A DNA stretch of 64,000 nt from Lentibacillus halodurans (GCF_900112045.1 NZ_FOJW01000004.1:186001-250000), one strand, 5' to 3'. Shown: positions 25,790 through 36,267, counted from the stretch's first letter. Translations and numbers: made by a program. The notes: generated from the letters alone by a model not told the origin.

Positions 25790-26959
25790 ATGGAAAATTT
25801 CACATACTACAATCCAGTCAAACTGATCTTTGGGAGAGGACAGCTGGATAAACTGCCCGAAGAAGTGTCCCAATACGGGAAGAAGGTGCTGCTCGTTTAC
25901 GGCGGTGGCAGTATTAAACGGAATGGCATTTATGATCATGTCATGGAAAAGCTTCATGAAATCAACGCGGAGGTGCATGAACTTCCTGGTGTTGAACCGA
26001 ACCCGCGCGTTTCGACAGTCCGAAAAGGGATTGATATTTGCAAACGTGAAGGTGTTGAATGTTTGCTTGCTGTTGGCGGCGGCAGCACGATTGATGCAAC
26101 GAAAGCAATTGCTGCAGGTGCGACGACAGAAACCGACATCTGGGATATTGTGACAAAGAAAGAACAAGCAACAGATGTACTTCCATTCGGAACGGTATTA
26201 ACGATTTCAGCGACCGGATCGGAAATGAATAGCGGTTCGGTGATCACGAATTGGGAAACACATGAAAAACATGGCTGGGGATCACCATACACATATCCGA
26301 AATTTTCAATATTGGATCCAGCACATACATTTTCGCTCCCGCGTGAACAAACGGTCTATGGTATGGTCGACATGATGTCACATGTTCTGGAACATTACTT
26401 TCACCAGACAAAGAATACACCTGTACAGGATCGCTTTTGCGAATCGATTTTACGTACGGTTATCGAAACAGCGCCGAAATTGCTTGATGATCCAGAGAAC
26501 TATGAATACCGTGAAACGATTATGCTGAGCGGCACATTGGCATTGAATGATATGCTGAATATGGGCTATCGCGGTGACTGGGCTACTCATAACTTGGAAC
26601 ATGCTGTCTCGGCTGTCCATGATATTCCGCATGGCGGCGGACTTGCGATTATTTTCCCGAACTGGATGAAGCACGTGCTGGATGAAAATAATGCAGACCG
26701 ATTCAAACAACTGGCCGAGCGTGTCTTTGATATTGATACAGCTGGCAAAAGTGATTATGATGCTGCGCTGGAAGGAATTGAAAAACTGCGTGATTTCTGG
26801 ACTTCCATTGGTGCACCTGCCACACTTGGTGACTATCATATTGATGGCGGCACCATTGAGGAGATGGCTGATAAAACTGTGATTGCCCGTCCTGAGTATG
26901 GAAACTTCAAGAAATTGTCGAGACAGGATTCGGTTGACATTTTAAAGGCCAGCCTTTAA
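25790..26959 (+). CDS. yugJ: Iron-containing (type III) alcohol dehydrogenase
   Basis: 389 residues. Very like B. subtilis YugJ, including the start [22 protein letters not shown](P)-binding [13 protein letters not shown] and the metal-site histidines in [23 protein letters not shown]. It belongs to the butanol dehydrogenase branch and reduces aldehydes or oxidises alcohols. The start is ATG 25790, 7 nt after AAAGGAGGAGG; ATG 25787 adds one Met. A self-complementary TAAAGGC/GCCTTTA sits at the stop codon. Confidence 0.94.
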   Translation: MENFTYYNPVKLIFGRGQLDKLPEEVSQYGKKVLLVYGGGSIKRNGIYDHVMEKLHEINAEVHELPGVEPNPRVSTVRKGIDICKREGVECLLAVGGGSTIDATKAIAAGATTETDIWDIVTKKEQATDVLPFGTVLTISATGSEMNSGSVITNWETHEKHGWGSPYTYPKFSILDPAHTFSLPREQTVYGMVDMMSHVLEHYFHQTKNTPVQDRFCESILRTVIETAPKLLDDPENYEYRETIMLSGTLALNDMLNMGYRGDWATHNLEHAVSAVHDIPHGGGLAIIFPNWMKHVLDENNADRFKQLAERVFDIDTAGKSDYDAALEGIEKLRDFWTSIGAPATLGDYHIDGGTIEEMADKTVIARPEYGNFKKLSRQDSVDILKASL

Positions 26960-27181
26960 TAACCAAGTTCCGACAAAATATTTCCCGGGCAATAATGAAC
27001 GGTGAAATTGTCGGAAAGCAATTTTATTTTAAAAGGTTAGATGCGTAAAAGTTGTTGTTTTGCATGAAGCGTGCAGAGGGAAGTAATCTGTTCTGACGAA
27101 AAGATTTGGGACGGAGTGAAAGGAAAGTAAGCATCTGGACCCGAAATCAAAGATAACAGACCATAAAAGAAGAACTGGCGA
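26960..27181. other. Intergenic region with a long-loop inverted repeat
   Basis: TTCCGACAA (26968-26976) and TTGTCGGAA (27008-27016) are complementary with about 31 nt between them, and a T-rich stretch follows. No gene is seen between yugJ and the yuzB terminator. Confidence 0.5.
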
Positions 27182-27211
27182 TTATTGATAAACGGCCAGT
27201 TCTTCTTTTAT
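27163..27211. terminator. Terminator overlapping the 3' end of yuzB, stop codon in loop
   Basis: ATAAAAGAAGAACTGGC (27163-27179) and GCCAGTTCTTCTTTTAT (27195-27211) form a perfect 17-bp stem. On the minus strand the first arm lies in the last codons of yuzB and the TAA (27182-27184) falls in the loop. T-runs on both strands make it bidirectional, also serving yugJ. Confidence 0.85.
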
Positions 27212-27427
27212 GGCTTCACGTATTTGATCTAAACATTCGTCAGGCGTGTTGCCAAAAACGCGGCGGTTGTTAACAAGGGCATATGGTTTCACCCTGCACA
27301 GGCCACAAAATGACAAGCATTCATTCATTAGCACGGCTACCTCAGGAAATTCATGTTCAATAATTCCTTCTATATCTAAAGAAGTGATCGCATTTCCGTC
27401 ACAGACCTCAACAATGACTACGCCCAT
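27182..27427 (-). CDS. yuzB: DUF1450 family protein (YuzB)
   Basis: 81 residues. The conserved cysteine cluster NECLSFCGLCRVKPYALVN and the start GVVIVEVCDGN are the YuzB/DUF1450 pattern, a small thioredoxin/ferredoxin-like fold of unknown function. ATG 27427 is chosen by family alignment; the ribosome site upstream is weak (AGAAAGATTG), and a GTG three codons earlier is possible. Confidence 0.87.
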   Translation of the reverse strand: MGVVIVEVCDGNAITSLDIEGIIEHEFPEVAVLMNECLSFCGLCRVKPYALVNNRRVFGNTPDECLDQIREAIKEELAVYQ

Positions 27428-27691
27428 AGCTATCACAATCTTTCTAAGTTAGTATCATGCATTCCTATTTTGTAACATATTCAAGATAACATATCAAATC
27501 GGCTGGTGTGTAAAAAATGGTTGGGCGGCAGAAACATCTGCGCGAGAGCAACAACTTCAGCGGGAACAGTGTAACATCGAAGAACAGGATAAAAATTGGC
27601 AGAACATCCGACACTCTATCCCGAGCCCAGAGGCAGTATTCAGCAGCAGCCATAAAAAACAGCAGCCGGGATACAGCTGCTGTTTGCTTAT

Positions 27692-28939
27692 TCAGGATGA
27701 TAACGGGTGGGTCTGCTTCCGCCTTTTTCCGGCATATTCATGTTTATACCATGCAGCCAGCATGATAACACCGCTTATAATTAGCAAAGAGCTGGTAACG
27801 AAAAATACGGCGGAAAAGCCAAATAATCCTGCAAGCATGCCACCTAATGCCGGTCCGATAATGTTTCCCAAAAACCGTAAACTTGTATTGTAACCGAGCA
27901 CTTCTCCCTGCATCGATAATGGTGCTTCCTGCCTGATGTAGGCGATTCGTACGGGGATAATCCCTCCAATTGAAATACCGAGTAAGAATCGCAAAATCAC
28001 CAGCTGCCAAATATTCGTGACAAATGCCCCCGGAAAGTAAACAATACCTGCCATGAATAATAGGAAAATCAATATTTTAATGTATCCGATCCGGTCTCCC
28101 AATCGTCCCCAGCGTCTTGTCATCAGCAAGTTCCCCAGGCCTGCAGCTGAAAATGCCATCCCGGAAAAGAATGCAATACTGGCAGGGCCATGAATCTCAG
28201 CAACATATAATGACAGGATAGGCTGTATGCTGAAGTGGGCGATCTGTACGAGTGTGGAAATCAGCATGACAACGAGCAGCACAGGATTACCGGCAATGTG
28301 CAAAAGGACTTCCTTGCTCGTATAGGATTGTTGTCCTTCTGCGCTTTCAGTACTTTTGATCAAAATTTCGCGAACACCAAACAACACAATAAATCCGGAC
28401 AGGAAAATGGTAATCGAAATCCATTTAAAAGTGGACGCATAACCGAATGAATCAGCCAAGGCTCCACCGAGCAATGGCCCCATTAATGACCCCGTGATAC
28501 TGCCGGTCTGCAGCGTTCCTAACACTCGACCGGCAATTTCTTTTGGTGTTTGTGTCGAGATCAGTGCCTGCGACATCGGAATAAAACCGGTGAAGATTCC
28601 CATAAATAAACGCAGTAAAAAAAGCTCCCAGACTGAATCGGCGAATCCCATCAAAAAGACTGATAACCCCAACCCCATGGAAGACAGGATCAATATGTTT
28701 TTTCGTCCATATTTATCACCAATGCGGCCCCAGACAGGTGAGAAAATGAATGCCGTGACAAACGTAATGGCAAAAATCCATCCTGACCAATTTTGCACAT
28801 ACGAACCAGAAAAGTTTCCGAATTCTTCTATATATAATGAAATAAATGGAAGCACCATCGTAATACTTCCGGCAATAAAGAAATTCGCAAACCACATGAT
28901 GACTAAATTCCGTTTGACATTCGGATTTTCCTCAGAAAT
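27692..28939 (-). CDS. MFS multidrug transporter, probably using an ATT start codon
   Basis: 12-helix MFS exporter of the MdtG/YqjV kind, with motif A GRIGDKYGRKNIL after helix 2, RWGRLGDRIGYIK after helix 8, and an RVLGTLQTGSITGSLMGPLLGG motif-C region. The first ATG (28897) lacks a ribosome site and would start inside the normal N-terminus. Upstream in frame is SEENPNVKRNLVI, which fits the family beginning, preceded by AAGGAAGGG. The only start-like codons at proper distance are ATC (28942) and ATT (28939), and a stop lies just before. I place the start at ATT 28939 (415 residues). The drug is not predictable. Confidence 0.8.
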   Translation of the reverse strand: MSEENPNVKRNLVIMWFANFFIAGSITMVLPFISLYIEEFGNFSGSYVQNWSGWIFAITFVTAFIFSPVWGRIGDKYGRKNILILSSMGLGLSVFLMGFADSVWELFLLRLFMGIFTGFIPMSQALISTQTPKEIAGRVLGTLQTGSITGSLMGPLLGGALADSFGYASTFKWISITIFLSGFIVLFGVREILIKSTESAEGQQSYTSKEVLLHIAGNPVLLVVMLISTLVQIAHFSIQPILSLYVAEIHGPASIAFFSGMAFSAAGLGNLLMTRRWGRLGDRIGYIKILIFLLFMAGIVYFPGAFVTNIWQLVILRFLLGISIGGIIPVRIAYIRQEAPLSMQGEVLGYNTSLRFLGNIIGPALGGMLAGLFGFSAVFFVTSSLLIISGVIMLAAWYKHEYAGKRRKQTHPLSS

Positions 28940-29157
28940 GATAGGTCCCTTCCTTCTAAATTATTTCGCCACACTAAATATAATGGAACACGAAATAAAT
29001 TTAAAGTTTAATGCTCACCACATTTTTTGGAATGGATGGATATCGTAACATAGAAAAAAATCTATTCAAAGAAAGCATAAAACGGTATAATGAATCTTAA
29101 TATAAGTAAATGATGCAGATTGGACAAGCAAATTTTCTGTAAAGGAGTTTAATCAAT

Positions 29158-30057
29158 ATGAAACGTTATCTAAAACCAACTGTCACTTTTTTGATCATGG
29201 CAGTCATGGTCTTTAGCTTTACCGCCCCGGTACACGCAGCAAATGATGGCATTAACGAAAAAATGGGTGTTCCGATTGTTGTATATGGTGATACCTTATC
29301 CGATTCCCAGAAAGAAGAGGTCAGGGAACTGCTTGAGGTAACTGATCCAGAAGCTGTAGAAGAATACGCTGTAACTGGTGAGGATATTGCAAACTATATT
29401 GATGGTGATCCGAACTCGAGAATGTTTTCATCTGCCAAAATCACCCGTGAAGAAGAGGGCACCGGATTAACGATTAACATTGTCACGCCCGATAATATTA
29501 CGCAGGTAACCAACGAAATGTATGCCAATGCGCTCTTGACCGCCGGTGTGGAAAATGCAACCGTTGATGTGGTATCGCCGGTCCAAGTCAGTGGTCATTC
29601 CGCGCTTACCGGTATTTATAAAGCTTATGATGCTGAAGGAGAAGAGCTTGATAAAGAGCGAATGGAACTGGCAAATGATGAACTTGATGTGGCAACAGAT
29701 CTGGCAGATAAAGAAGGGTTAAATCAGGAAAAAGTCAGTGAACTGCTGACAGAAATTAAGCAGGCAATAGCGGATCAAAATCCTGCTACCAAGGAAGAAA
29801 TCGAACAGATCGTCGAAGAACAACTGAATAATCTGGATATATCACTGAGTGAAGAAGACCGGCAAATGCTCACCGATTTATTTAATAGAATGCGTGATCT
29901 GGATATAAATTTTGATAATGTTAAAAATCAGCTTGATGAGATCGCTTCCAAAGTTCAGGATTTGATAAATGATGAGGGATTCTGGAACCGCGTTGAGGCA
30001 TTTTTCAGTAACTTGGCCAGAATGATCGGGAATTTCTTTGAGGGGATATTTAATTGA
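29158..30057 (+). CDS. ypuA: Secreted DUF1002 protein (YpuA)
   Basis: 299 residues, near the size of B. subtilis YpuA. A cleavable signal peptide ends around AVHAAN (residue 28). The DUF1002 domain contains IPIV-like VPIVVYGDTLSDSQKEEVRE, and HSALTGIYKAYDAEG is the typical middle motif. The rest is acidic helix-rich sequence with a hydrophobic amphipathic end (FFSNLARMIGNFFEGIF). Exported protein of unknown function. Promoter -10 TATAAT lies at 29086-29091, ribosome site AAAGGAG before ATG 29158. Confidence 0.9.
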   Translation: MKRYLKPTVTFLIMAVMVFSFTAPVHAANDGINEKMGVPIVVYGDTLSDSQKEEVRELLEVTDPEAVEEYAVTGEDIANYIDGDPNSRMFSSAKITREEEGTGLTINIVTPDNITQVTNEMYANALLTAGVENATVDVVSPVQVSGHSALTGIYKAYDAEGEELDKERMELANDELDVATDLADKEGLNQEKVSELLTEIKQAIADQNPATKEEIEQIVEEQLNNLDISLSEEDRQMLTDLFNRMRDLDINFDNVKNQLDEIASKVQDLINDEGFWNRVEAFFSNLARMIGNFFEGIFN

Positions 30058-30222
30058 CTGGTGTTTTTTGCAAAAACAATCCTTCAAAGTTAAATGGTTG
30101 TAAAAAAATTTTTATATAATTAACAATAGACTTAATAGCTAAATCTCTTTTATATCAAGCGTTTACAAATAATTTGAAACACGAAATATTTAAATTGTGA
30201 AATAAATTATTTAAAAAACATG

Positions 30223-30251
30223 ATGAAATTTCTTAAAATCAATAGTATAAT
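30223..30251 (+). promoter_or_regulatory. Likely promoter of the first peptide-transport operon
   Basis: A perfect -10 TATAAT (30246-30251) stands 17 bp after ATGAAA (30223-30228, 4 of 6 matches to TTGACA). It is about 75 bp before the ATG of the binding-protein gene. Confidence 0.5.
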
Positions 30252-30327
30252 AAACCCACAGATAATTCAAAAACAGTTAGAATTGTCTGTTAAAAGAAAG
30301 ATAGGTAAAAAAGGGGAGGTCAAACGA

Positions 30328-32007
30328 ATGAATTGGAAGAAGTGGTCATTACTTCTTGCACTCGTATTTGCTATGGGAATATTCCTTGCCGCATGCGGCG
30401 GAGATGACAGCAGCGGTGAAGGAGAAGACGCGAGTGACGATACAGGACAATCAAATGAAGGGGAAGACAGTGGCGAGCCCGCACTGGCTGAGGATCAGTC
30501 TTTGACGGTAAATATTAAAACCGAGCCGCCTTCATTGCATCCGGGCAAAGCGACTGATACGACTTCAAATGCAGTACTTACCCAAGTTTTTGAGGGGCTG
30601 ACAAGGGTTGATCAGGATGGTGAGCCACAGCCAGCTATGGCGAGTGATATCGAAGTTTCAGATGACGGACTGACTTATACATTCACAATCCGTGACGGTG
30701 TTGAATGGTCAAACGGGGATCCGATAACAGCACAGGATTTTGCAGATTCATGGAAATGGGTACTGAACCCTGACAGTCCTGACACGGATTATGCCTACCA
30801 GATGTATCCAATCAAAGGTGCTGAAGCTGCTAAAACTGGTGAAGGATCTTTGGATGACGTAGGGATCACAGTAGAAGATGAGAAAACGTTGGTTGTTGAA
30901 CTGGAGAACCCAACGCCGTATTTCCTTGAATTGACAGCATTCTATACGTATTTTCCGTTTAACCAGGATGTGGCCGAAAGCAATGACGAGTGGGCTGCAG
31001 ACGCTGGAGAGGATTATGTGACAAATGGTCCGTTCTTATTAGAAGAATGGGCACATAAAGATCAAGTCGTTCTGAAGAAAAACCCTGACTACTGGGATGC
31101 CGAAAACGTACATTTAGAAACAATTACCATGGAAATGGTTGATGACGAAAATACTGCAAAAAATATGTATGACCAAGGTGAACTGGACTGGATTGGAGAC
31201 CCAACTGATTCGGTTCCATTGGCAGCCATTCCACAAATGAAACAGGATGGAACCTTGAACATATCGCCAATGGCGGGAACGTACTATTATTCATTTAATA
31301 CAGAGGAAGAACCGTTTACGAACGCGAATATCCGTAAAGCATTCGCACTGTCGCTAAACCGTGAAGCCATTGTACAAAACATTACAAAAGGTGAACAACG
31401 GCCAGGAATGGCACTTGTTCCATCCGCTATTTGGGAAGAAAATGAAGAAGGCTACTTTGAAGACGGCGATACTGAAAAAGCCAAAGAATATCTTGAAACG
31501 GGTCTGGAAGAGATGGGACTCGACGAATTGCCAACAATTCAACTTTCCTATAACACTGATGAAGGACACGCTGCAATCGCACAGGCTGCTCAGGATATGT
31601 GGAAAGAGAACCTTGGTGTCGATGTTGAACTGAACAATGAAGAATGGAACGTCTATCTTGATTCCATGAGTGAAGGCAACTATCAGGTTGGCCGTATGGG
31701 TTGGTTAGGAGACTTCCTGGATCCGATCAACTTCCTGGAAATCTTTGAAACGGTTGGTGGAAATAACTACACAAACTGGGAAGACGAAGAGTATGCCAGC
31801 CTGCTTGAACAATCCAGAAGTGAAGAGGATGAAGCTGCACGTAAAGAACTACTGCGTGAAGCTGAGCAAATCTTCATGGATGCCATGCCGATTGCGCCAG
31901 TTTACTTCTATTCAAACGTATATGCCCATAAAGATTATGTGAAGAATGTAACAGTCGGTAATTTGGGTACTATCCAATACAAATGGGGCTACATTGAAGA
32001 GCATTAA
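30328..32007 (+). CDS. oppA: Oligopeptide ABC transporter binding lipoprotein (first system)
   Basis: 559 residues. Lipobox LAAC, acidic serine/glycine-rich linker, then SBP family 5: VFEGLTRVDQDGEPQPAMA, YTFTIRDGVEWSNGDPITAQDF, and NIRKAFALSLNREAIV. Binds peptides at the cell surface and hands them to OppBC. ATG 30328 follows AAGGGGAGG; longer readings start in the leader. First gene of an A-B-C-D-F cluster but separated from oppB by 350 bp containing hairpins and a terminator, so it should be expressed in excess over the membrane parts. Confidence 0.95.
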   Translation: MNWKKWSLLLALVFAMGIFLAACGGDDSSGEGEDASDDTGQSNEGEDSGEPALAEDQSLTVNIKTEPPSLHPGKATDTTSNAVLTQVFEGLTRVDQDGEPQPAMASDIEVSDDGLTYTFTIRDGVEWSNGDPITAQDFADSWKWVLNPDSPDTDYAYQMYPIKGAEAAKTGEGSLDDVGITVEDEKTLVVELENPTPYFLELTAFYTYFPFNQDVAESNDEWAADAGEDYVTNGPFLLEEWAHKDQVVLKKNPDYWDAENVHLETITMEMVDDENTAKNMYDQGELDWIGDPTDSVPLAAIPQMKQDGTLNISPMAGTYYYSFNTEEEPFTNANIRKAFALSLNREAIVQNITKGEQRPGMALVPSAIWEENEEGYFEDGDTEKAKEYLETGLEEMGLDELPTIQLSYNTDEGHAAIAQAAQDMWKENLGVDVELNNEEWNVYLDSMSEGNYQVGRMGWLGDFLDPINFLEIFETVGGNNYTNWEDEEYASLLEQSRSEEDEAARKELLREAEQIFMDAMPIAPVYFYSNVYAHKDYVKNVTVGNLGTIQYKWGYIEEH

Positions 32008-32240
32008 AATTAATAAACCGCATATAAGGTATATAGATTGCTATATACCTTATTGCGGGATTTAAATTCATCAGGAATAATATAGAGCGGCTTACACATC
32101 ACGAATTTAAACGCCTTTGTATATCTTTGAACTTAAAAGCTTACGGTGATCAACCGTTCACTATTTCTTTCAAACTATCATTAGTTTGATGGAGATAGTG
32201 AACTGTTAAGGGGTGATTAAATTCACCCCTCTTTTTACTG
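32008..32240 (+). terminator. Three-hairpin region with terminator between oppA and oppB
   Basis: Hairpin 1 pairs 32018-32036 with 32041-32058 (about 18 bp with one bulge, 4-nt loop). Hairpin 2 pairs GTTCACTAT (32156-32164) with ATAGTGAAC (32195-32203), with an inner TCAAACTA/TAGTTTGA stem (32170-32177/32182-32189). Hairpin 3, AGGGGTGA/TCACCCCT (32209-32216/32223-32230) plus CTTTTTA, is a typical terminator. The layout allows partial read-through into oppB. Confidence 0.8.
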
Positions 32241-32355
32241 TGAGAAAACATAATACTTTTAAGATTTAGAGAATCAAGATAATTCCATGCAAAAAATGGA
32301 CAAGCCCCGAATAAACGTTTTATATCAAATGAAGGAAAGGTGGAGGTGTTTAGGT

Positions 32356-33291
32356 TTGGCAAAGTATTTGTTAAAACGGATAGGGTTTATTATTGTATCG
32401 TTATTCTTTATCGTTACCATTACGTTTCTATTAATGCAAGCTGCACCAGGCGGACCATTCACATCTGAACGACAGCTGCCGCCTGAAATTGAACAACAAT
32501 TAAATGAACAATACGGATTAGATGACCCGTTGCATGTCCAATATGTTGATTATTTAACAGACATCTCAACATGGGACTTTGGTCCATCATTTAAATATCC
32601 TGCACAATCAGTTAATGACATTATCAATCGAAGTTTCCCTTACTCGCTTGTATTAGGTGCAGAAGCTATTTTTATTGCACTATCGATTGGGGTATTGCTG
32701 GGTGTGTTTGCGGCATTGAAACACAATAAATTTGGCGATTATACGGCAATGGTGATAGCTGTTCTTGGTATATCGGTACCAAACTTCATTATGGCCGCGG
32801 TTCTGCAATATGTATTTGCCATGCAGATGGATGCACTGCCGGTGGCTCGATTTGATTCATTTGCACACACCATACTTCCGGCGGTCGCGCTCGCAACTAC
32901 ACCGCTTGCGTTCATCGCCCGTTTAATGCGCTCCAGCATGCTGGAAGTACTAGGCTCAGATTATATCAAAACTGCTAAATCCAAAGGACTAAGTGATCGC
33001 GTTGTAACGTACAAACATGCATTGCGGAATGCGATCATGCCGGTTGTATCCTACCTGGGGCCATTAGTAGTAGCTATTTTAACCGGAAGTTTTGTGATTG
33101 AAAAAATCTTTGCAATACCAGGGTTAGGGAATGAATTTGTTCAAAGCATAACAAACCGTGATTATACCGTTATTATGGGTACAACCGTATTCTTCAGTGT
33201 ACTTTTGTTAATTTCTATTTTGATCGTCGACTTGATTTACGGATTAATTGACCCTCGGATAAAGGTTGCCAGCAAAGGGGGCAGTAAATAA
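32356..33291 (+). CDS. oppB: Oligopeptide ABC transporter permease OppB (first system)
   Basis: 311 residues, six helices, with the binding-protein-dependent permease EAA loop ([28 protein letters not shown]). Forms the channel with OppC. TTG 32356, 8 nt after GGAGG, is chosen because the encoded [17 protein letters not shown] is the usual beginning; ATG readings upstream cover the ribosome site. Its TAA overlaps the oppC ATG (TAATG). Confidence 0.92.
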   Translation: MAKYLLKRIGFIIVSLFFIVTITFLLMQAAPGGPFTSERQLPPEIEQQLNEQYGLDDPLHVQYVDYLTDISTWDFGPSFKYPAQSVNDIINRSFPYSLVLGAEAIFIALSIGVLLGVFAALKHNKFGDYTAMVIAVLGISVPNFIMAAVLQYVFAMQMDALPVARFDSFAHTILPAVALATTPLAFIARLMRSSMLEVLGSDYIKTAKSKGLSDRVVTYKHALRNAIMPVVSYLGPLVVAILTGSFVIEKIFAIPGLGNEFVQSITNRDYTVIMGTTVFFSVLLLISILIVDLIYGLIDPRIKVASKGGSK

Positions 33292-34211
33292 TGGCACAGT
33301 TAAATTTAAAAAAGTCTGATTTTGAACCAATTGAATATAATGAAGCGGAAGCAGAGAAAATTGCCAGAGAAAGCACTTCCTTTTGGAAAGATGCATGGCG
33401 CCGTTTCAAAAAAAATAAATTAGCACTGTTTGGTGTTGCCGTCATCGTCTTTCTTGGAATCATGTCGTTTATTGGCGGTCCCATATCCGGTTATAACTAT
33501 TTTTCCAACGATCTGATTAATGCGAATCAGCCCCCGTCTGCTGATCATTGGTTTGGCACAGACCAGCTGGGAAGAGATGTTTTCGCAAGAACATGGTATG
33601 GCGCGAAAATTTCCTTATTTATCGGTCTGGCTGCCGCGTTTCTTGACCTGATTATTGGCGTCATTTGGGGTGCTACTGCCGGGTTCTTCGGCGGGAAAGT
33701 TGATGAATATATGATGCGTATTGCTGATATTTTATATGGCGTACCATATTTGTTGGTCGTTATCTTGTTAATGGTTGTCATGCCACAAGGATTATGGACA
33801 ATGATTCTGGCCATGACCATCACAGGCTGGATCAATATGGCCAGGATTGTACGGGGGCAGGTTATGCAGCTTCGGACTGAGGAATATGTTATGGCGGCCC
33901 AATCACTTGGTGCAGGGAAAGGCAGGCTGTTATTCAAGCATCTGATCCCGAATACGATGGGGCCAATACTCGTTACATTAACATTAACCATTCCTAACGC
34001 AATCTTTACGGAAGCGTTCTTAAGTTATTTAGGACTGGGCGTACCAGCTCCGCTAGCTAGTTGGGGTACGATGTCTGACGCAGCACTGCCATACCTGCAA
34101 TACCAGCCTTATCAGTTGTTCTTCCCATCATTCTTCATCGTTCTAACGATGCTTGCCTTTAACGTTATTGGTGATGGAATGCGGGATGCACTGGATCCGA
34201 AAGAACGCTAA
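33291..34211 (+). CDS. oppC: Oligopeptide ABC transporter permease OppC (first system)
   Basis: 306 residues: cytoplasmic N-terminal ~40 residues, the family segment HWFGTDQLGRDVFARTWYGAKISL, six helices, and EAA loop EEYVMAAQSLGAGKGRLLFKHLIPN. Partner of OppB. Start overlaps the oppB stop by one base, so the two are translationally coupled and likely made in equal amounts. Confidence 0.93.
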   Translation: MAQLNLKKSDFEPIEYNEAEAEKIARESTSFWKDAWRRFKKNKLALFGVAVIVFLGIMSFIGGPISGYNYFSNDLINANQPPSADHWFGTDQLGRDVFARTWYGAKISLFIGLAAAFLDLIIGVIWGATAGFFGGKVDEYMMRIADILYGVPYLLVVILLMVVMPQGLWTMILAMTITGWINMARIVRGQVMQLRTEEYVMAAQSLGAGKGRLLFKHLIPNTMGPILVTLTLTIPNAIFTEAFLSYLGLGVPAPLASWGTMSDAALPYLQYQPYQLFFPSFFIVLTMLAFNVIGDGMRDALDPKER

Positions 34212-34229
34212 TAATGGGAGGATATAAAC

Positions 34230-35258
34230 ATGAAAAAAGTATTGGAAGTCAATAATCTTTCCGTTTCGTTTGATACGTTTGGCGGCGATGTGAAAGCCGT
34301 ACGTGGTGTAAATTTTGAACTAAGCGAAAAAGAAACACTGGCCATTGTCGGTGAATCAGGGTCGGGAAAAAGTGTTACAGCTCAATCACTGATGCGCTTA
34401 ATTGAGACGCCGCCAGGAAAATTCGAGGACGGATCGATTAAATTCGATGGTGAAGATATTATTCAGAAATCGGATAAACAGATGGAGAATATACGTGGTA
34501 AAGATATTAGTATGATTTTCCAGGATCCGATGACATCATTAAACCCTACGATGACAGTAGGAAAGCAGATTGCTGAAAGCTTGATTAAGCACCAGAATAT
34601 GTCAAAAAAAGAAGCGCACAATCGTGGGATTGAATTGTTGAAACTTGTTGGCATTCCGAATCCCGAGACGAGAATTAATCAATACCCGCACCAATACTCG
34701 GGCGGAATGCGCCAGCGTGCCATGATCGCGATTGCACTTGCTTGTAATCCAAAGATTCTGATTGCGGATGAACCCACAACAGCATTGGATGTAACGATTC
34801 AGGCACAAATACTTGATTTAATGCGCGGTTTAAAAGAACAGACCGGTACCGCCATTATTCTGATTACGCACGATTTGGGTGTCGTGGCGAATGCTGCTGA
34901 CCGTGTAGCTGTCATGTATGGCGGGAAAGTCGTTGAGACGGGTTCTGCAGATGAAATCTTTTATAATGCACGCCATCCGTACACATGGGGGCTGCTTGGG
35001 TCCATGCCGAAACTCGAGAACAGTGATGAAGAGCTGCATGCCATTCCTGGCTCGCCGCCAGATTTATTGGATCCGCCAAAAGGTTGTCCTTTTGCAGCAC
35101 GCTGTCCATACGCCATGAAAGTTTGCGAAAACCATATGCCGGACTATACGGAATTATCCGATACACAAAAAACGGCTTGCTGGCTACTGGATGAACGTGC
35201 ACCAAAAGTAGAACCACCCGAATCTGCAATTGTAGGAGGTTCGAAAGCAAATGATTGA
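34230..35258 (+). CDS. oppD: Oligopeptide ABC transporter ATPase OppD (first system)
   Basis: 342 residues. Walker A GESGSGKS, signature [15 protein letters not shown], Walker [13 protein letters not shown], switch His ITHD. The C-terminal cysteine-rich tail ([15 protein letters not shown]) is the oligopeptide-type 4Fe-4S-like motif. Works as a heterodimer with OppF. GGGAGGA precedes ATG 34230. Confidence 0.95.
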   Translation: MKKVLEVNNLSVSFDTFGGDVKAVRGVNFELSEKETLAIVGESGSGKSVTAQSLMRLIETPPGKFEDGSIKFDGEDIIQKSDKQMENIRGKDISMIFQDPMTSLNPTMTVGKQIAESLIKHQNMSKKEAHNRGIELLKLVGIPNPETRINQYPHQYSGGMRQRAMIAIALACNPKILIADEPTTALDVTIQAQILDLMRGLKEQTGTAIILITHDLGVVANAADRVAVMYGGKVVETGSADEIFYNARHPYTWGLLGSMPKLENSDEELHAIPGSPPDLLDPPKGCPFAARCPYAMKVCENHMPDYTELSDTQKTACWLLDERAPKVEPPESAIVGGSKAND

Positions 35259-36267
35259 TCAAAGGGAAAAATTACTAGAGATCAAAGATTTGAAGAAACA
35301 TTTTCCAATGGCCGGTAAAACTGTACTCAAAGCGGTGGATGGTATCACATTTGATATCTATAAAGGTGAAACATTCGGGCTTGTCGGAGAATCCGGCTGC
35401 GGCAAATCGACTGCAGGACGGACTATCATGCGACTCTATGAAGCTACTGAAGGGGAAGTAGACTATCAGGGTGAAAATGTCCATGGGAAGAAGTCAGCCA
35501 AAGAATTAAAAAAATTCAATCGCAGTATGCAAATGATATTCCAAGATCCGTATGCTTCGTTGAATCCTAGAATGACTGTAAAAGATATTATTGCTGAAGG
35601 AATTGACATTCATGGTTTAGCAAAATCGAAACAAGAACGGTTAAATCTTGTTAACCAATTGCTGGAAACGGTTGGTCTTAATCAGGAACACGGTAACCGT
35701 TATCCTCATGAATTCAGTGGTGGTCAGAGGCAGCGGATTGGAATCGCCCGAGCGTTGGCGGTGAATCCGGAATTTATTGTTGCTGATGAGGCCATTTCTG
35801 CCTTGGACGTTTCCATTCAGGCGCAGGTAGTTAACCTGATGAGAGAGTTACAGGAAGAACGTGGATTGACATACCTGTTTATTGCGCACGACCTTTCCAT
35901 GGTAAAGCATATCAGTGACAGGGTCGGGGTTATGTATTTGGGTAATATGGCAGAAGTGGCTACAAGTGATGATTTGTATCATGAGCCATTACATCCTTAT
36001 ACACAGGCACTGTTGAGTGCAATCCCGATTTCTGATCCGGAAGTGGAACGCTCCAGGGAACGGATTATTATTGAAGGTGATGTTCCCAGCCCGATCAATC
36101 CACCTAGTGGGTGCCGGTTCCGGACAAGATGCCCGCTGGCAATGGATGTGTGTGCCAAAGTAGAACCTGAGTGGCAGGAATATACGAAAGATCATTGGGT
36201 TGCCTGTCATTTATACAATGATAAATATAATGAGGAGCATAAGGCAAGACAAGCAGTGAAGAATTAA
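35251..36267 (+). CDS. oppF: Oligopeptide ABC transporter ATPase OppF (first system)
   Basis: 338 residues. Walker A GESGCGKST, signature FSGGQRQRIGIARAL, Walker B FIVADEAISALD (DEA instead of DEP), and CRFRTRCPLAMDVC near the C-terminus. Second ATPase of the importer. It overlaps oppD by 8 bp and has TAGGAGG inside the oppD end. Confidence 0.95.
   Translation: MIDQREKLLEIKDLKKHFPMAGKTVLKAVDGITFDIYKGETFGLVGESGCGKSTAGRTIMRLYEATEGEVDYQGENVHGKKSAKELKKFNRSMQMIFQDPYASLNPRMTVKDIIAEGIDIHGLAKSKQERLNLVNQLLETVGLNQEHGNRYPHEFSGGQRQRIGIARALAVNPEFIVADEAISALDVSIQAQVVNLMRELQEERGLTYLFIAHDLSMVKHISDRVGVMYLGNMAEVATSDDLYHEPLHPYTQALLSAIPISDPEVERSRERIIIEGDVPSPINPPSGCRFRTRCPLAMDVCAKVEPEWQEYTKDHWVACHLYNDKYNEEHKARQAVKN

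Noticed and set aside
30157-30167. AAGCGTTTACA, a half-good cre site upstream of oppA
   Set aside because: The left half mismatches the consensus at two defined positions and it lies well upstream of the likely promoter.
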